Of a DNA stretch of 64,000 nucleotides, positions 52,796-62,495 are shown in pieces; within the stretch, counting starts at the first letter, position 1; every line of letters begins with the position of its first letter. The DNA comes from Maribacter dokdonensis DSW-8 (GTDB taxonomy: Bacteria; Bacteroidota; Bacteroidia; Flavobacteriales; Flavobacteriaceae): NCBI RefSeq assembly GCF_001447995.1, contig NZ_LDPE01000001.1, forward strand, positions 1,550,001-1,614,000. Direction: 5' to 3'. Below the pieces are notes generated by a model that saw only the letters and a program-made list of their open reading frames with translations, was not told the origin of the DNA and ran no database searches. The translations under genes were made by a program, and so were the position numbers.

Positions 52796-53485
52796 TTATA
52801 AACACTTCTCTATACGATCCTGCAGTACCATTTTTGACGCCACACTCTTTAATCCCTTAGAAAAGTTTAAGCATACAGTAAGCATATTGTTTTGTAGGTT
52901 TACTGTATTTTCCTCTCCCAAGTGAAACGACAGCTCTTTTACAGCGTTTACAAATGCTTCTTTGGCTAATGCGTCCGCGGCTATTGCTGCTAATGTTTCT
53001 TGCAATAACACTATTGTTTTCTTTGCATAGTACTTTTCAAGATCTTCTGGTTTTTCTGCATAGTCATAATTAATGACAATTGCCTTACCCAACATTTTCT
53101 CGACCGATTGCTCTACATCCCTGATTTCCTTTTTAAGTTGAAGTACGGTTGGTACATCGTCTGCATTTGGCGTAAAAGGAATGTTACCATCTGAAAATTG
53201 ATATAGGTAATTTTCAATATTACCTAGCGAGATGGAAGCAATGGTATGCAACTCTACATATTGTAAATCTGGTTTATGGTCATACCAATTCCCCAATAAA
53301 ACAATACTTTTTTCCGTATCATAATTAATGAAGTACCCAGAGACATTACCTCTACCGGTACCAATAGACACGTTAGGCATTTGGGGTTTTTCTTTATTTC
53401 GTTCTTCGTCCGCTATTCCTTGAAGGGTTTTGAGTACCTGGGAAATTTCTAGTACAGGTAGCTGCAGCATTGTCTTAAAATCCAT
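52796..53485 (-). CDS. Unknown cytosolic protein under the shared cluster site
   Basis: 229 aa. Begins MDFKTMLQLPVLEISQVLKTLQGIADEE, then a beta-rich middle (NVSIGTGRGNVSGYFINYDTEKSIVLLG) and two helical sections ending DRIEKCL. No family recognised. Its promoter holds the exact 19-bp site B at 53542-53560, which ties it to the SMI1-like gene 12 kb away. Monocistronic, with a terminator downstream. Probably a subunit or accessory of the cluster system. Confidence 0.7.
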   Translation of the reverse strand: MDFKTMLQLPVLEISQVLKTLQGIADEERNKEKPQMPNVSIGTGRGNVSGYFINYDTEKSIVLLGNWYDHKPDLQYVELHTIASISLGNIENYLYQFSDGNIPFTPNADDVPTVLQLKKEIRDVEQSVEKMLGKAIVINYDYAEKPEDLEKYYAKKTIVLLQETLAAIAADALAKEAFVNAVKELSFHLGEENTVNLQNNMLTVCLNFSKGLKSVASKMVLQDRIEKCL

Positions 53486-53541
53486 AGTTCTGTTTTAATT
53501 TAAGACAGTAAAGATGGAACGTATTGCGCTGAAATTAGTAC

Positions 53542-53560
53542 CCGTTTTCAGTGATATTGC
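53542..53560 (-). promoter_or_regulatory. Shared cluster site B
   Basis: Minus-strand GCAATATCACTGAAAACGG, identical over 19 bp to site A at 41884-41902, 57-75 bp upstream of the ATG at 53485. The orientation relative to the gene is the same as at A and C. Confidence 0.8.
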
Positions 53561-53631
53561 ATCTTCAATAAAAGTTAATGCATATTGGTATTTCATTTTA
53601 GGTGAAGCGCTTTATTTATTCACCTAAAACG

Positions 53632-54006
53632 CTAATCCAAAACTTGATTAATTGCCGTCATTCTTTTTAGAAGAATAGGCACGAACAAAGCGAATTTAGC
53701 ATTGAATTCTTCTTGCGATGCAGCCGTGTTTATGGTTTTCACCATACTGCCCCAACTGTTGAACAGAGCTTCTTCGGCATTTTCACCATCGGTGTCCATA
53801 TTCATGGCTTTTACCAGTTTAAAATTTTCATCGTCATTGTAAAAACCGGTGGTCTTCACCTTTTCAAAAATGTTCTCAAGGATGCTTTGCGTAGCTAGAA
53901 GTTCGGTTACGCCAAGTGTTGCTTCTTGTGATGTTTTGATAGCTTCAAAAACGTCTATCATTAAATTCTGTACCTCATCATTGATACTCTCGTCTAAATA
54001 TGTCAA
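53632..54006 (-). CDS. Small helical protein, DUF4132-operon member
   Basis: 124 aa, wholly helical in appearance (DEVQNLMIDVFEAIKTSQEATLGVTELLATQ), no signal or membrane segment. Lies 67 bp downstream of the 137-aa gene and after the DUF4132 gene on the same strand. No family recognised. Small helical proteins of this kind would suit a chaperone or adaptor of the large protein. Confidence 0.65.
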   Translation of the reverse strand: MTYLDESINDEVQNLMIDVFEAIKTSQEATLGVTELLATQSILENIFEKVKTTGFYNDDENFKLVKAMNMDTDGENAEEALFNSWGSMVKTINTAASQEEFNAKFALFVPILLKRMTAINQVLD

Positions 54007-54073
54007 AATCGTATGTGTTTTAGTTGTTTGTTTGTGCTCTATAATGGTTTTTTTACGCTGATATTTAAAGTAA

Positions 54074-54487
54074 CTACCAATAGGTACCCACCAAAAATGT
54101 CATTCGAATAAAGGCAATGACACTTTCGTTGCTGAGTGCTATTGGTGCTTTTAAATCGGTTACCTCATCATCATCTATGAATACCACAAAGAGTCCGTCC
54201 TTAAAGGCAAGCAATACATTATCAATTGCTTTTTGCTCATTGGCGAGGTCCTTATTTGCCAAATCGCCAAAATCCACTTTACCGCTTTGTGCCTGATCCT
54301 GAATTTCTGCGGGACTTAAAAAACCGACCACATTGACTTCCATTCGCTTTTTGTTGAAAGCCGCCACTTGATTTTTTACGCAACCTATTAAAAGTTCCTC
54401 AAGATTCTTTGGAGTTTCCACTAAGGTGAAAGGCACTTGCTTTACCTTTTTCTTACCGAGTCTTTTTAGCTGTAATGTAATTTCCAT
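54074..54487 (-). CDS. Probable partner protein of the DUF4132 protein
   Basis: 137 aa. Pattern: EITLQLKRLGKKKVKQVPFTL, then EELLIGCVKNQVAAFNKKR, the PAEIQDQAQSGKVDFGDLANK segment, and a C-terminal FKDGLFVVFIDDDEVTDLKAPI. In many bacteria a small protein with this layout follows DUF4132 genes (recalled, not searched). Function unknown. Follows the DUF4132 gene after 119 bp that contain a structured repeat. Confidence 0.65.
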   Translation of the reverse strand: MEITLQLKRLGKKKVKQVPFTLVETPKNLEELLIGCVKNQVAAFNKKRMEVNVVGFLSPAEIQDQAQSGKVDFGDLANKDLANEQKAIDNVLLAFKDGLFVVFIDDDEVTDLKAPIALSNESVIAFIRMTFLVGTYW

Positions 54488-54505
54488 TGATCTCTGTTTT
54501 GTTTA

Positions 54506-54591
54506 GCGTTAGGGATTGTCGTGAAAAGCCCACAGTGCGATAGCACGCGGACTTGCAACAAAAGCCCGACCCCACCTAAGTGGGGTAACGC
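54506..54591. repeat. Structured REP-like element
   Basis: Outer stem GCGTTA (54506-54511) with TAACGC (54586-54591); inner hairpins GTGC/GCAC (54535-54546) and CCCCAC/GTGGGG (54570-54585). The short repeat AAAAGCCC occurs twice inside. The layout looks like a dispersed palindromic element and fills most of the gap between the DUF4132 gene and its small partner. Confidence 0.6.
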
Positions 54592-54606
54592 CATTATTCT
54601 TGTTAT

Positions 54607-57600
54607 TTAGCTATTTATCTGCGCCAAAATTGTTGGATCTTGTATTTTATTATCCTCTGATAGTAACTTCATTTTTGAAATGATCTCGGCAGATTTTGGG
54701 TCGTCATCCACAAAGGGTAAAAACATACGCCCCCTGTGCTGACTGTGCACTGGAATAATGGATAACGACAAGCCTTTTTTGCTTACTTGACCGCTACCTA
54801 AATGTATACTGTACTCGCCCAACGTGCCCTGTATAAATATGTGACGCTCTTTAACCGTTATATTGCTCAGCTTAAACAATTTTGCCGACTCTTCTGCCAA
54901 GGCAGCACGCATTTGCATGGTACTGTGGCTTGCTTCTGGATCTACACCACCAACATGGGCTACACTTACCACAAGATCCATATCTCTCATAATCTCACTA
55001 AAAACCACAGCCGGAATTTCTGTTAGCGGAATACGCTCATGCGTTTCAATGGAGTGAAAACAGACTTCTTCTAGCGTTGGCGCCTCTACATCTGACGGAG
55101 AATACCAGTCTGCCATAGCATACATGGTGGCAATGAAACCTCGTTTATGATATACTTTCTGTAAGCCTTCTTCCCTACTCACCGTCCAGCCGCGACCCCT
55201 TAAAAGTGCTACGGTCTGCTTGGGCTGAATTTGATGCCCTTGGTAACGCTCAGACCTATTGCTGTGCTCGCGCTCATCTTCAGTAAGTAGATACAACTCT
55301 CTAAATACTTGCTTAAAAGGCTGCACCAAACGCTCTGCAAAAAGGTGTTTCTGATACACATCCCATTCTACCGCTGTATATAAATGCGATGCGTGGGCAA
55401 CGACCAACTCATCTTCTTCTTGCAATTGATGGGTTTTTCCGGAAACGTCGGTAAGGCTACCATCGGTATAGAAACCGGAGATTTCCTTATTGGGAGCGAA
55501 CAGTACCAATTTGCTCAACATCACCTTCACGATAGGATGCTGCATCATTTTATGAATCTCCAAAGCGGTAAACTTATCTTCATTTACCATAGCATTTTCT
55601 AGCGATAAACGTGTTCTACTATATTGCCTTGAGAGGTAGGTTTTATTCTCTTTTAATGCGATTACCTGCTTGTCTTTTCGCAACTTGGCCGGTATGGATT
55701 TTAAAGGTATATCACCTTTTGCAACTATAATTTCGGCTTTTCCAAGATCATTGATGACCAGAGTAATTTGGGTATCATCAATAGTCAACACCGCATTTTC
55801 CATTATAGTCTGGGTTGCCTTTGCCTCCATTGCCCAACCAAAACGTACGCGATCTAGATAACCCGCATTCCTTGACAAATTATCTAGTGCAATTTCTACT
55901 GCCGCCTTTTCACTTTCTTGGCGCTGAGCCCCAAACTGCCTGCTTTCCTTTAAAAAATCTTGCAACAGGTTATAACGCTTCAACAAATCTTTTTCAGGTA
56001 CGGTTTTGCTCAACGGAATCAACCCTAAGGCACGTACATAATCTTTATCTCGCTTATCTTTTATCTTCTTTAATGTCTCGGTGATTTTCACCTCGCCCAA
56101 CATTACACTGGAGTATAATTTTACCAGTCTGTGCGCATTACCATCTGTAATATATTTAGCGGCATCATGCAATATTTTCCAGTTGGCTTTACCCAAACTG
56201 CCATATACTTTATTGAACCAATCTATATCAATGGCACCCAACGAAAAGTCCGATTTTGGAATATTGGAATACCTTGAGATAATGGTTTCTTTCTCGCTAC
56301 TCATATAATCAGATGCGTGCGCCTGAAACCACCAAACGGCATCTTCCAGTTTTTCCAATCCTAGATATTCACCAATTACACCTGCCCACTGGGTAGCGTA
56401 GCACGCCACTTCTATTAGTCGTTTTTTGGATATTTTATGCTCGTCTGCAAGTGCTACAAAATCAGCATAACTTTCGGTTTCCTTAAATGTCGTCTTCTTT
56501 AAAATAGCGCTGAAAAGTGATTTTTTACTATTACCATAATAGCTATAACCACGCTCAAAGGTATCTTTACCCAAACGCTGCAACACTTTAAAAACATAGT
56601 CTACCCCTTCAACGGTATTAATGGAAAAAATATACTCCGTTGCCGGTGTCACCAAATCTCCCCGTTCCAGCTCAGTTTCCAACAGGTTCGTTTTTAAGGG
56701 TAAAAACACATGTTTAGGAACCAAATTTTCAGTTAGCGTACCTCTGCGAATTCTATAATTATAGCCACCATCTATAATGGTCATTAGATCATTGGAATAC
56801 AATGCTTGGAAAAGTAGGTCGTCATCATTTATCAATCCTGCTTTAAAGAGCCTTAAGGTTACTTCTACATCTGGAAAATTAAGGTTGCCAGAATTTCGTT
56901 TTTCCCTGGTAATTTCCTGTATATCCGTAACCGTATTAGGATGTCCAAAATCCTGTGCCACCAAGTACATTTGAATGTCCCAGAATCTTTTTAAATCTTC
57001 ATTACTTAATAAATTAATCTCGCCAACACTTAGATCACCTGCATACGATGTAATAATATTTGCCCAGTTAGCGGTTATGGAATGATGGTACCCACTTAAT
57101 TGAAATTTATAATTTTGCAACCTTTTGGGAAATGAAGCCACCATGTCTTCAAAAACATCTAGCTTATAGGAAACAATGGTTTCCCTATCCGCATATACTA
57201 TGAACAAGCGCCTGATTATAGTAATGTACGTTCTTATTTTGGTATAATAGTTTTCTTCGCTATTGATATTTAACCCCGTTAAATCTGGATAAAATTGTTT
57301 TATATAAGGCACCAGTTCTTCATACTGTCCAAAAGGATAACTCTTATGGTTTAAAAAACGCAATACGGCACTCATTTCAAAATCGTTCAACTTACTTTGT
57401 TCGTACCAGGCTACCCAAACATTGGACAATGGTAAATTATGTAAACGATCTTGTGCCGTGGCATGCTCATCTAGTTTTTTCATATCATGAAGCCCTCGGT
57501 TAATAAAGGTGGTGTCGTTCTCACCTTGATAGCCCTCCATCTGATATTCATACTTACCATTTTCAGCAACCAGAGCAATTAATGCATTGACAGTGGTAAT

Positions 57601-59601
57601 TATCTTATCAATGTCAATGATATCCTTAAATTTAAAGTCTGAAGACTGAGAGGTTTTAATACCCAGCTTATCCAAGAAATTAGATTTAACCTCAAAACGA
57701 GGCTGTGGCTGGTAAAGGGCACTTAAGTTATTGTAATCTACAGTCCCAAAACCGTTACTGAAATTGTATTCATCCTTATTTTTAACGAACTTATTTAAAA
57801 GTACTTGTTCATTTTTGGAGATTTTGGGTCGCTCTTTAAATGTAGCCACCTGAGCTTCTACAAAATCTGGATATCTGTTCTCTGCATCTAAAATGGTAAG
57901 TATTTCTAAACCTGCCAATCGTTGGTCAATACTTTTTGCCGTAACCAAGTTGCCGGCACTCTGTTTAATGGTATCATTAGGTAAAGATACCAGCAGTTGT
58001 ATTACGGCGGTACGCATACTTTTGTTCTTCCGTTTCAACAGATCTTCGGCAATCTCCAAATCGGTATCGTATAAATGCATTTTACGGAAAATGTTGAGTC
58101 CCGTTGCCATAACACACTCATTTCTATTGTACACAGCCTTTCTTGCCAACGTCCTGCGCCATGAGTATTGATCATAGTTTAGCTTTACTTTTTTCTCATC
58201 TGTCTTATAATGGTGAAACGCATAACTATAATGTATTGGAAAAACTTTACGAATGTAAGTCTCCCTAAATTCCGACGGCAATTCATCTAAATCGTTTGCC
58301 ATAAGCTCCAGCTGCTGTTCCGTTGCCTCATGCAATAAAAACTGATAGAAATATTGAGAATTAGGGGTAAAACTCCACCAAGAGAAAATCTTGCTTTCAT
58401 AAGTTTTTCCCTTATCCTCAACTGTTTTTGCGACCTCGAATAATTTGGTAAACGTATCATTATCCAACTGCATTTCCGGTAAGTTTACCGCCATCCAATG
58501 ATCTAGGGCATAATCTTTACCTAATTCTTGTATAAAATATGCAACCAAAGAATCATTGGTACGATCCGTTTTACTCATAAAGTAAAGCGCTAGAATTTTC
58601 TTGTTTCTATCGGCTGAAGAATACACGATATCCAAGGCTTTGGCATTGGCTTTATCAACATCCAAAATACCTATAGCCCATAATGCCACATACACCTCAA
58701 TATTATCTTTGCTCTTCAAAAGCGTATCCACTTCCTTTAAGTTAAGAATTAAAGAGTGCGCCAGTTCCAAAATACGATTGATGACCGATTTCTTAGGCGC
58801 CTCCCAGTTTAACCCAAACCAGGTATTTACCGCCCTTACAACGCTGCTGAAACGGGTAATATCATTCTCTAACACTACATTTATCATGTATTTTAAAGAC
58901 TGGAGACCTGCTTCATCCATAGATTCCAGAATGGACTGTCGCAAACCTTCTTGACGTTGAGCAGCCAATAATAGTTTACCCACCATGTCCCAGTGTTTTT
59001 CATCTTCCGACAGTAATAAAGCTTTGATAATATCTTGACTTACACCACCAATTTCATCTTCACCTTGTAAAATATCGTTCAACAGCTCATTGAACATATC
59101 ACCACTATTTTGCAAAACAATAGCGAAAAAAACACTGTTGCCATGTGGATAATATGTACTGTATTGAAAATGTTCTTGCAAGCTTAATCCACAAAAACCT
59201 ACACGGCTATTGTATAAAAATTGACTAAAAATAGTTAGCTTATTTTGTAAAATATCTTCACTTGGTTGTGATCTAAAGGCTTTGCGATCATAGCTTCTTT
59301 GGTAAGGCATGGTATTGATAAAATCCCACATGGCAGATAAATACGGTGCTTGTACCACGCCAAATAATTGTATACCCAAACGCATACCTTCTTCGGTCAA
59401 CCAAGGGTTTATGGTCAAGGGATCATCAAACTCGCTAATGAAATCGTTACTATTGTAATATTCATACTTCTCCTTCTTTATACGTCCTAGAATTTGCCCA
59501 AGCCTTCTGTAAGGTTGAGAAAATGAACGAAACTCAAAACGATCTACCTCCGGTTTTTGGTGTTGGGCTATATATTTTTGCGCTTTTTCTGCTGGAATCA
59601 T
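54607..59601 (-). CDS. Giant DUF4132 (MolR/YehI-like) protein
   Basis: 1664 aa, cytosolic. Residues about 1-1150 are helical HEAT-like repeats with no motif. The DUF4132 core is at about 1330-1510 (LRKDKQVIALKENKTYLSRQYSRTRLSLENAM, RLVQPFKQVFRELYLLTEDE, LLRGRGWTVSREEGLQKVYHKRGF). The last about 150 residues have the DUF7737-like end (LSIIPVHSQHRGRMFLPFVDDDPKSAEIISK, then DPTIL). E. coli relatives lie in MoxR/VWA gene sets; neither partner type is in this window. First gene of its operon; molecular role unknown. Confidence 0.88.
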   Translation of the reverse strand: MIPAEKAQKYIAQHQKPEVDRFEFRSFSQPYRRLGQILGRIKKEKYEYYNSNDFISEFDDPLTINPWLTEEGMRLGIQLFGVVQAPYLSAMWDFINTMPYQRSYDRKAFRSQPSEDILQNKLTIFSQFLYNSRVGFCGLSLQEHFQYSTYYPHGNSVFFAIVLQNSGDMFNELLNDILQGEDEIGGVSQDIIKALLLSEDEKHWDMVGKLLLAAQRQEGLRQSILESMDEAGLQSLKYMINVVLENDITRFSSVVRAVNTWFGLNWEAPKKSVINRILELAHSLILNLKEVDTLLKSKDNIEVYVALWAIGILDVDKANAKALDIVYSSADRNKKILALYFMSKTDRTNDSLVAYFIQELGKDYALDHWMAVNLPEMQLDNDTFTKLFEVAKTVEDKGKTYESKIFSWWSFTPNSQYFYQFLLHEATEQQLELMANDLDELPSEFRETYIRKVFPIHYSYAFHHYKTDEKKVKLNYDQYSWRRTLARKAVYNRNECVMATGLNIFRKMHLYDTDLEIAEDLLKRKNKSMRTAVIQLLVSLPNDTIKQSAGNLVTAKSIDQRLAGLEILTILDAENRYPDFVEAQVATFKERPKISKNEQVLLNKFVKNKDEYNFSNGFGTVDYNNLSALYQPQPRFEVKSNFLDKLGIKTSQSSDFKFKDIIDIDKIITTVNALIALVAENGKYEYQMEGYQGENDTTFINRGLHDMKKLDEHATAQDRLHNLPLSNVWVAWYEQSKLNDFEMSAVLRFLNHKSYPFGQYEELVPYIKQFYPDLTGLNINSEENYYTKIRTYITIIRRLFIVYADRETIVSYKLDVFEDMVASFPKRLQNYKFQLSGYHHSITANWANIITSYAGDLSVGEINLLSNEDLKRFWDIQMYLVAQDFGHPNTVTDIQEITREKRNSGNLNFPDVEVTLRLFKAGLINDDDLLFQALYSNDLMTIIDGGYNYRIRRGTLTENLVPKHVFLPLKTNLLETELERGDLVTPATEYIFSINTVEGVDYVFKVLQRLGKDTFERGYSYYGNSKKSLFSAILKKTTFKETESYADFVALADEHKISKKRLIEVACYATQWAGVIGEYLGLEKLEDAVWWFQAHASDYMSSEKETIISRYSNIPKSDFSLGAIDIDWFNKVYGSLGKANWKILHDAAKYITDGNAHRLVKLYSSVMLGEVKITETLKKIKDKRDKDYVRALGLIPLSKTVPEKDLLKRYNLLQDFLKESRQFGAQRQESEKAAVEIALDNLSRNAGYLDRVRFGWAMEAKATQTIMENAVLTIDDTQITLVINDLGKAEIIVAKGDIPLKSIPAKLRKDKQVIALKENKTYLSRQYSRTRLSLENAMVNEDKFTALEIHKMMQHPIVKVMLSKLVLFAPNKEISGFYTDGSLTDVSGKTHQLQEEDELVVAHASHLYTAVEWDVYQKHLFAERLVQPFKQVFRELYLLTEDEREHSNRSERYQGHQIQPKQTVALLRGRGWTVSREEGLQKVYHKRGFIATMYAMADWYSPSDVEAPTLEEVCFHSIETHERIPLTEIPAVVFSEIMRDMDLVVSVAHVGGVDPEASHSTMQMRAALAEESAKLFKLSNITVKERHIFIQGTLGEYSIHLGSGQVSKKGLSLSIIPVHSQHRGRMFLPFVDDDPKSAEIISKMKLLSEDNKIQDPTILAQINS

Positions 59602-59785
59602 ATGGTTCTATTCTTTATGCTTTATATTCTGCAATGAGGATATTATGGATTGTATCTACATATTAACTTATGCTGTACAATGTTATTTTACAGTCTCCAA
59701 TTAATTATGGCAAGTTAGCCGGAAAGTAACTTTTCTTTCTACCGGAATTTGGGGATTTTTCAACCTACAGGATTTTTTTAATCTT

Positions 59786-59798
59786 CAATATCACTGAA
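59786..59798 (+). promoter_or_regulatory. Shared cluster site C
   Basis: CAATATCACTGAA, the 13-bp core of sites A and B, 64-76 bp upstream of the ATG at 59862 in the same orientation relative to the gene. Here the dyad is complete: CACTG-AATG-CAGTG (59792-59805). The -7-like AAGCTTTG follows 23 bp later. It could also affect the divergent DUF4132 gene. Confidence 0.65.
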
Positions 59799-59861
59799 TG
59801 CAGTGACAAAAACACCAGTGCTTTTGGAAAGCTTTGTATATCTAAAAAATTACGTGTTGTT

Positions 59862-62378
59862 ATGCCGAATACTAACAAAACACCCCTGTTCGATTTTTTT
59901 GAGATCGATGCTTCTTTTGAAGCTATAAAAAGCTGTACAAACTACCCTGAAGATTTTTTCTATGAAATTTTTGTGATAGCAAAAACAACTGCGAACAAAG
60001 AAATTAGAACGGAATGCACCAATATTATCAAAAAACAAGCACCTGAGTACTTTCAAACGGCATTTAAGAGCCGTAAAAAGATAAGTCAAAAAGGAGGTGT
60101 GAAATCGGTTGATTCCAGATTGGTTGCGATGTTGGAATACGGATTACTTTCTGATGAATTAAATCTTTTTAAACTACACTCGTTATTATTCCAAGAACCA
60201 GAATTAGGGCTCTTCAATTTCACCAAAAACTTTTTAGACCTTTTGGTAGAACACCCAAGTATACTGAGTAGATTCAACGGAATACAAAAGCTAGAAATAT
60301 CACTAAAGAATGAGGGTAATGCATATACTACCATTTTAGAAACACTACCTCATCTCACCTCTTTAGAGGCACTAGAAATACAGGCAGATTTTGAGCAATT
60401 GCCTGATGAATTAGGCAACCTTACCAACTTAAAGAAAATAAAGCTTACCATGCCATTTTTAAAGGAAGTACCTGCTTCAATAGGTAAATTAAAATCACTG
60501 GAAGAATTCACCTTTAAAGGCGATTACTCTTTTGGAGGCGATGATTACAATACTTATTTAAAAGATTTCAATTGGCTTGCTGACCTTAAATTTTTAAAAG
60601 AATTAAAGTTACAAAATGTAGGAGTGGAAGATTTGTCTAAAGTTGTATTTCCACCCACATTGAACAAGATAGATTTGTATGGTTTAGACGAGCTAACGGC
60701 GCTGCCAAAGGAAATGAAAAACCTACCAAAACTTGAGAAATTCAAAGTAGCTTCTAACCGTTTGGAAACCTTACCTACAGGATTTGAAGCAATGCCAGAG
60801 TTGCAGCTGTTTGAACTTATAGCTCCCAAAATAACAACCATTTCTGCAAATTTCTTTTTTGGTTTTGAGTCCAGACCAAATTTGATCACAAAAATTGGTA
60901 ACCGCAATGTAGACATTGCCCCAATGACCGAGAAATGTAGCCAAAAAGAACTGAATTTAGACACACCCAAACTGCTAACTTATGTGTTGGACTATGCGGA
61001 GTTTTTTCCAGAATTGACAACCATCTCAATTAATTGCGAAGCTCCGGAAAAAAAGCACAAGAATACCTTGGCAGCGTTTAAAAACCTAACCAGCATTACT
61101 TATAAACTAGTACCCAACTTAGATTGGATTTTTGATGGGATAAATGAATTGGAAACAATAGAAAGTGTCACCCTATACAAAAACACTTCTTATGCTACTC
61201 CTGTAGGCGAAGCACCTAATTCGGCAATAGTACCCAAGGCACTTTCTAAAATTGAAAAACTAAAGCAATTCACCGTTCAGTTCGAGAACCATTTGGAATT
61301 AAACACAGATGCACTGCCCAAACATACAGAGCAGCTGACCATAAAAGGTTTAAAAAGGATTATTCCTGGAAAAACAAAACGCTCGGCAACTCAGGTAAAT
61401 ATTGAACATACGCCTGTATCAGATTTAAAAGCATTTTATGATGTGATGGATGCTCAACAGATGGACTTAGGTAAAAACAACTCATATATAGCAGGCGAAT
61501 CGGGATTCGCGTTTCTTAAAAATCCGCAGAACATTAAAAAATATGAGTATACCGGTCCCGCTAACAATATTGCAGAGCTTTTAAAAGCCTGTCCGAATTT
61601 AGAATATCTGTTTGTTGAGTTCCCGGAAGATAAACCAGAATTCTACGAGGGACTTTCTGGATATAAAAACTCAAAATTAAAATCTCTACAACTCAATAAT
61701 TATAAGGGAGATAGTGCTTCTTTACAATCGGTATTGGAGCAAGCCCCAAATCTTGAACATCTAGAGCTAAGGGATTGCACGGGAATTCGTGATTTTCCAC
61801 AGGTAAGTCTGAACAAGTTAAAAATACTTGAACTATATAGTTGTGATGTACAAACGATGTCAGGCTTAAATGTGCCCCAAATAAGAGCGTTTAAAATAAA
61901 CTTTTGTGATGATTTTGGTTCAGAAGCCTTAGAAACGATTACGCAGTGGAAAACCCTAAAATACCTTTGGCTAGAACATATATCAAAAGAAATGAAAACC
62001 TACCCAACTGCAATTGCCAATCTCACTTTAGACACTCTTTTAATTAACGGCAAATACAGCAAAAGGAAAATACCACATTGGATCGGCACTATGAAATCGC
62101 TTCGTGTTTTAGGGGTAGAAAGTTTTACACAAAACACACTACCTAAAGAATTGGCAAAACTTACCCAATTGGAAGTATTGAGTATCACCGGTTGTGATTT
62201 TCAAGAGCGGTTATCAGAGGAATTTAGACAGCTACATTTAAAAAAACTCATTTATTGGACCTCTAAATTTTCAGGTAGTAATATGAAGTTTGAACTATAC
62301 GAGCCTCTTGTTGGCAAAGGTATAACCTTAAGATATTTTGATGATGATGACAAAATAAAACCATTTAAACTTGGATAA
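59862..62378 (+). CDS. Large leucine-rich-repeat protein
   Basis: 838 aa, no signal peptide. Residues about 1-130 are helical (FFEIDASFEAIKSC). From about 135 to the end are around 20 leucine-rich repeats of the PPxSI/bacterial type, e.g. LTSLEALEIQADFEQLPDELGNLTNLKKIKL, LPKEMKNLPKLEKFKVASN and LRVLGVESFTQNTLPKELAKL. Probably a cytosolic binding scaffold. Divergent from the DUF4132 gene and under shared site C. Related in style to the small repeat protein at 22721. No enzymatic domain. Confidence 0.85.
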   Translation: MPNTNKTPLFDFFEIDASFEAIKSCTNYPEDFFYEIFVIAKTTANKEIRTECTNIIKKQAPEYFQTAFKSRKKISQKGGVKSVDSRLVAMLEYGLLSDELNLFKLHSLLFQEPELGLFNFTKNFLDLLVEHPSILSRFNGIQKLEISLKNEGNAYTTILETLPHLTSLEALEIQADFEQLPDELGNLTNLKKIKLTMPFLKEVPASIGKLKSLEEFTFKGDYSFGGDDYNTYLKDFNWLADLKFLKELKLQNVGVEDLSKVVFPPTLNKIDLYGLDELTALPKEMKNLPKLEKFKVASNRLETLPTGFEAMPELQLFELIAPKITTISANFFFGFESRPNLITKIGNRNVDIAPMTEKCSQKELNLDTPKLLTYVLDYAEFFPELTTISINCEAPEKKHKNTLAAFKNLTSITYKLVPNLDWIFDGINELETIESVTLYKNTSYATPVGEAPNSAIVPKALSKIEKLKQFTVQFENHLELNTDALPKHTEQLTIKGLKRIIPGKTKRSATQVNIEHTPVSDLKAFYDVMDAQQMDLGKNNSYIAGESGFAFLKNPQNIKKYEYTGPANNIAELLKACPNLEYLFVEFPEDKPEFYEGLSGYKNSKLKSLQLNNYKGDSASLQSVLEQAPNLEHLELRDCTGIRDFPQVSLNKLKILELYSCDVQTMSGLNVPQIRAFKINFCDDFGSEALETITQWKTLKYLWLEHISKEMKTYPTAIANLTLDTLLINGKYSKRKIPHWIGTMKSLRVLGVESFTQNTLPKELAKLTQLEVLSITGCDFQERLSEEFRQLHLKKLIYWTSKFSGSNMKFELYEPLVGKGITLRYFDDDDKIKPFKLG

Positions 62379-62495
62379 AATGAACATCTAAAGAACAATG
62401 AACAATCTCATTTTTGAGATATAAAATCACGTAATAACATTAATGAAAATTAACCTTAAAAACTATCTTATGAAGAAATGATAAATTAGATTACG

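Noticed and set aside
55384..58954. Several open frames antisense to the DUF4132 gene
   Set aside because: Shadow frames with biased composition, no starts with leader signals and no family features.
62405..62420. ATCTCA/TGAGAT hairpin after the large leucine-rich-repeat gene as a terminator
   Set aside because: A 6-bp AT-rich stem with no T run; too weak to call.
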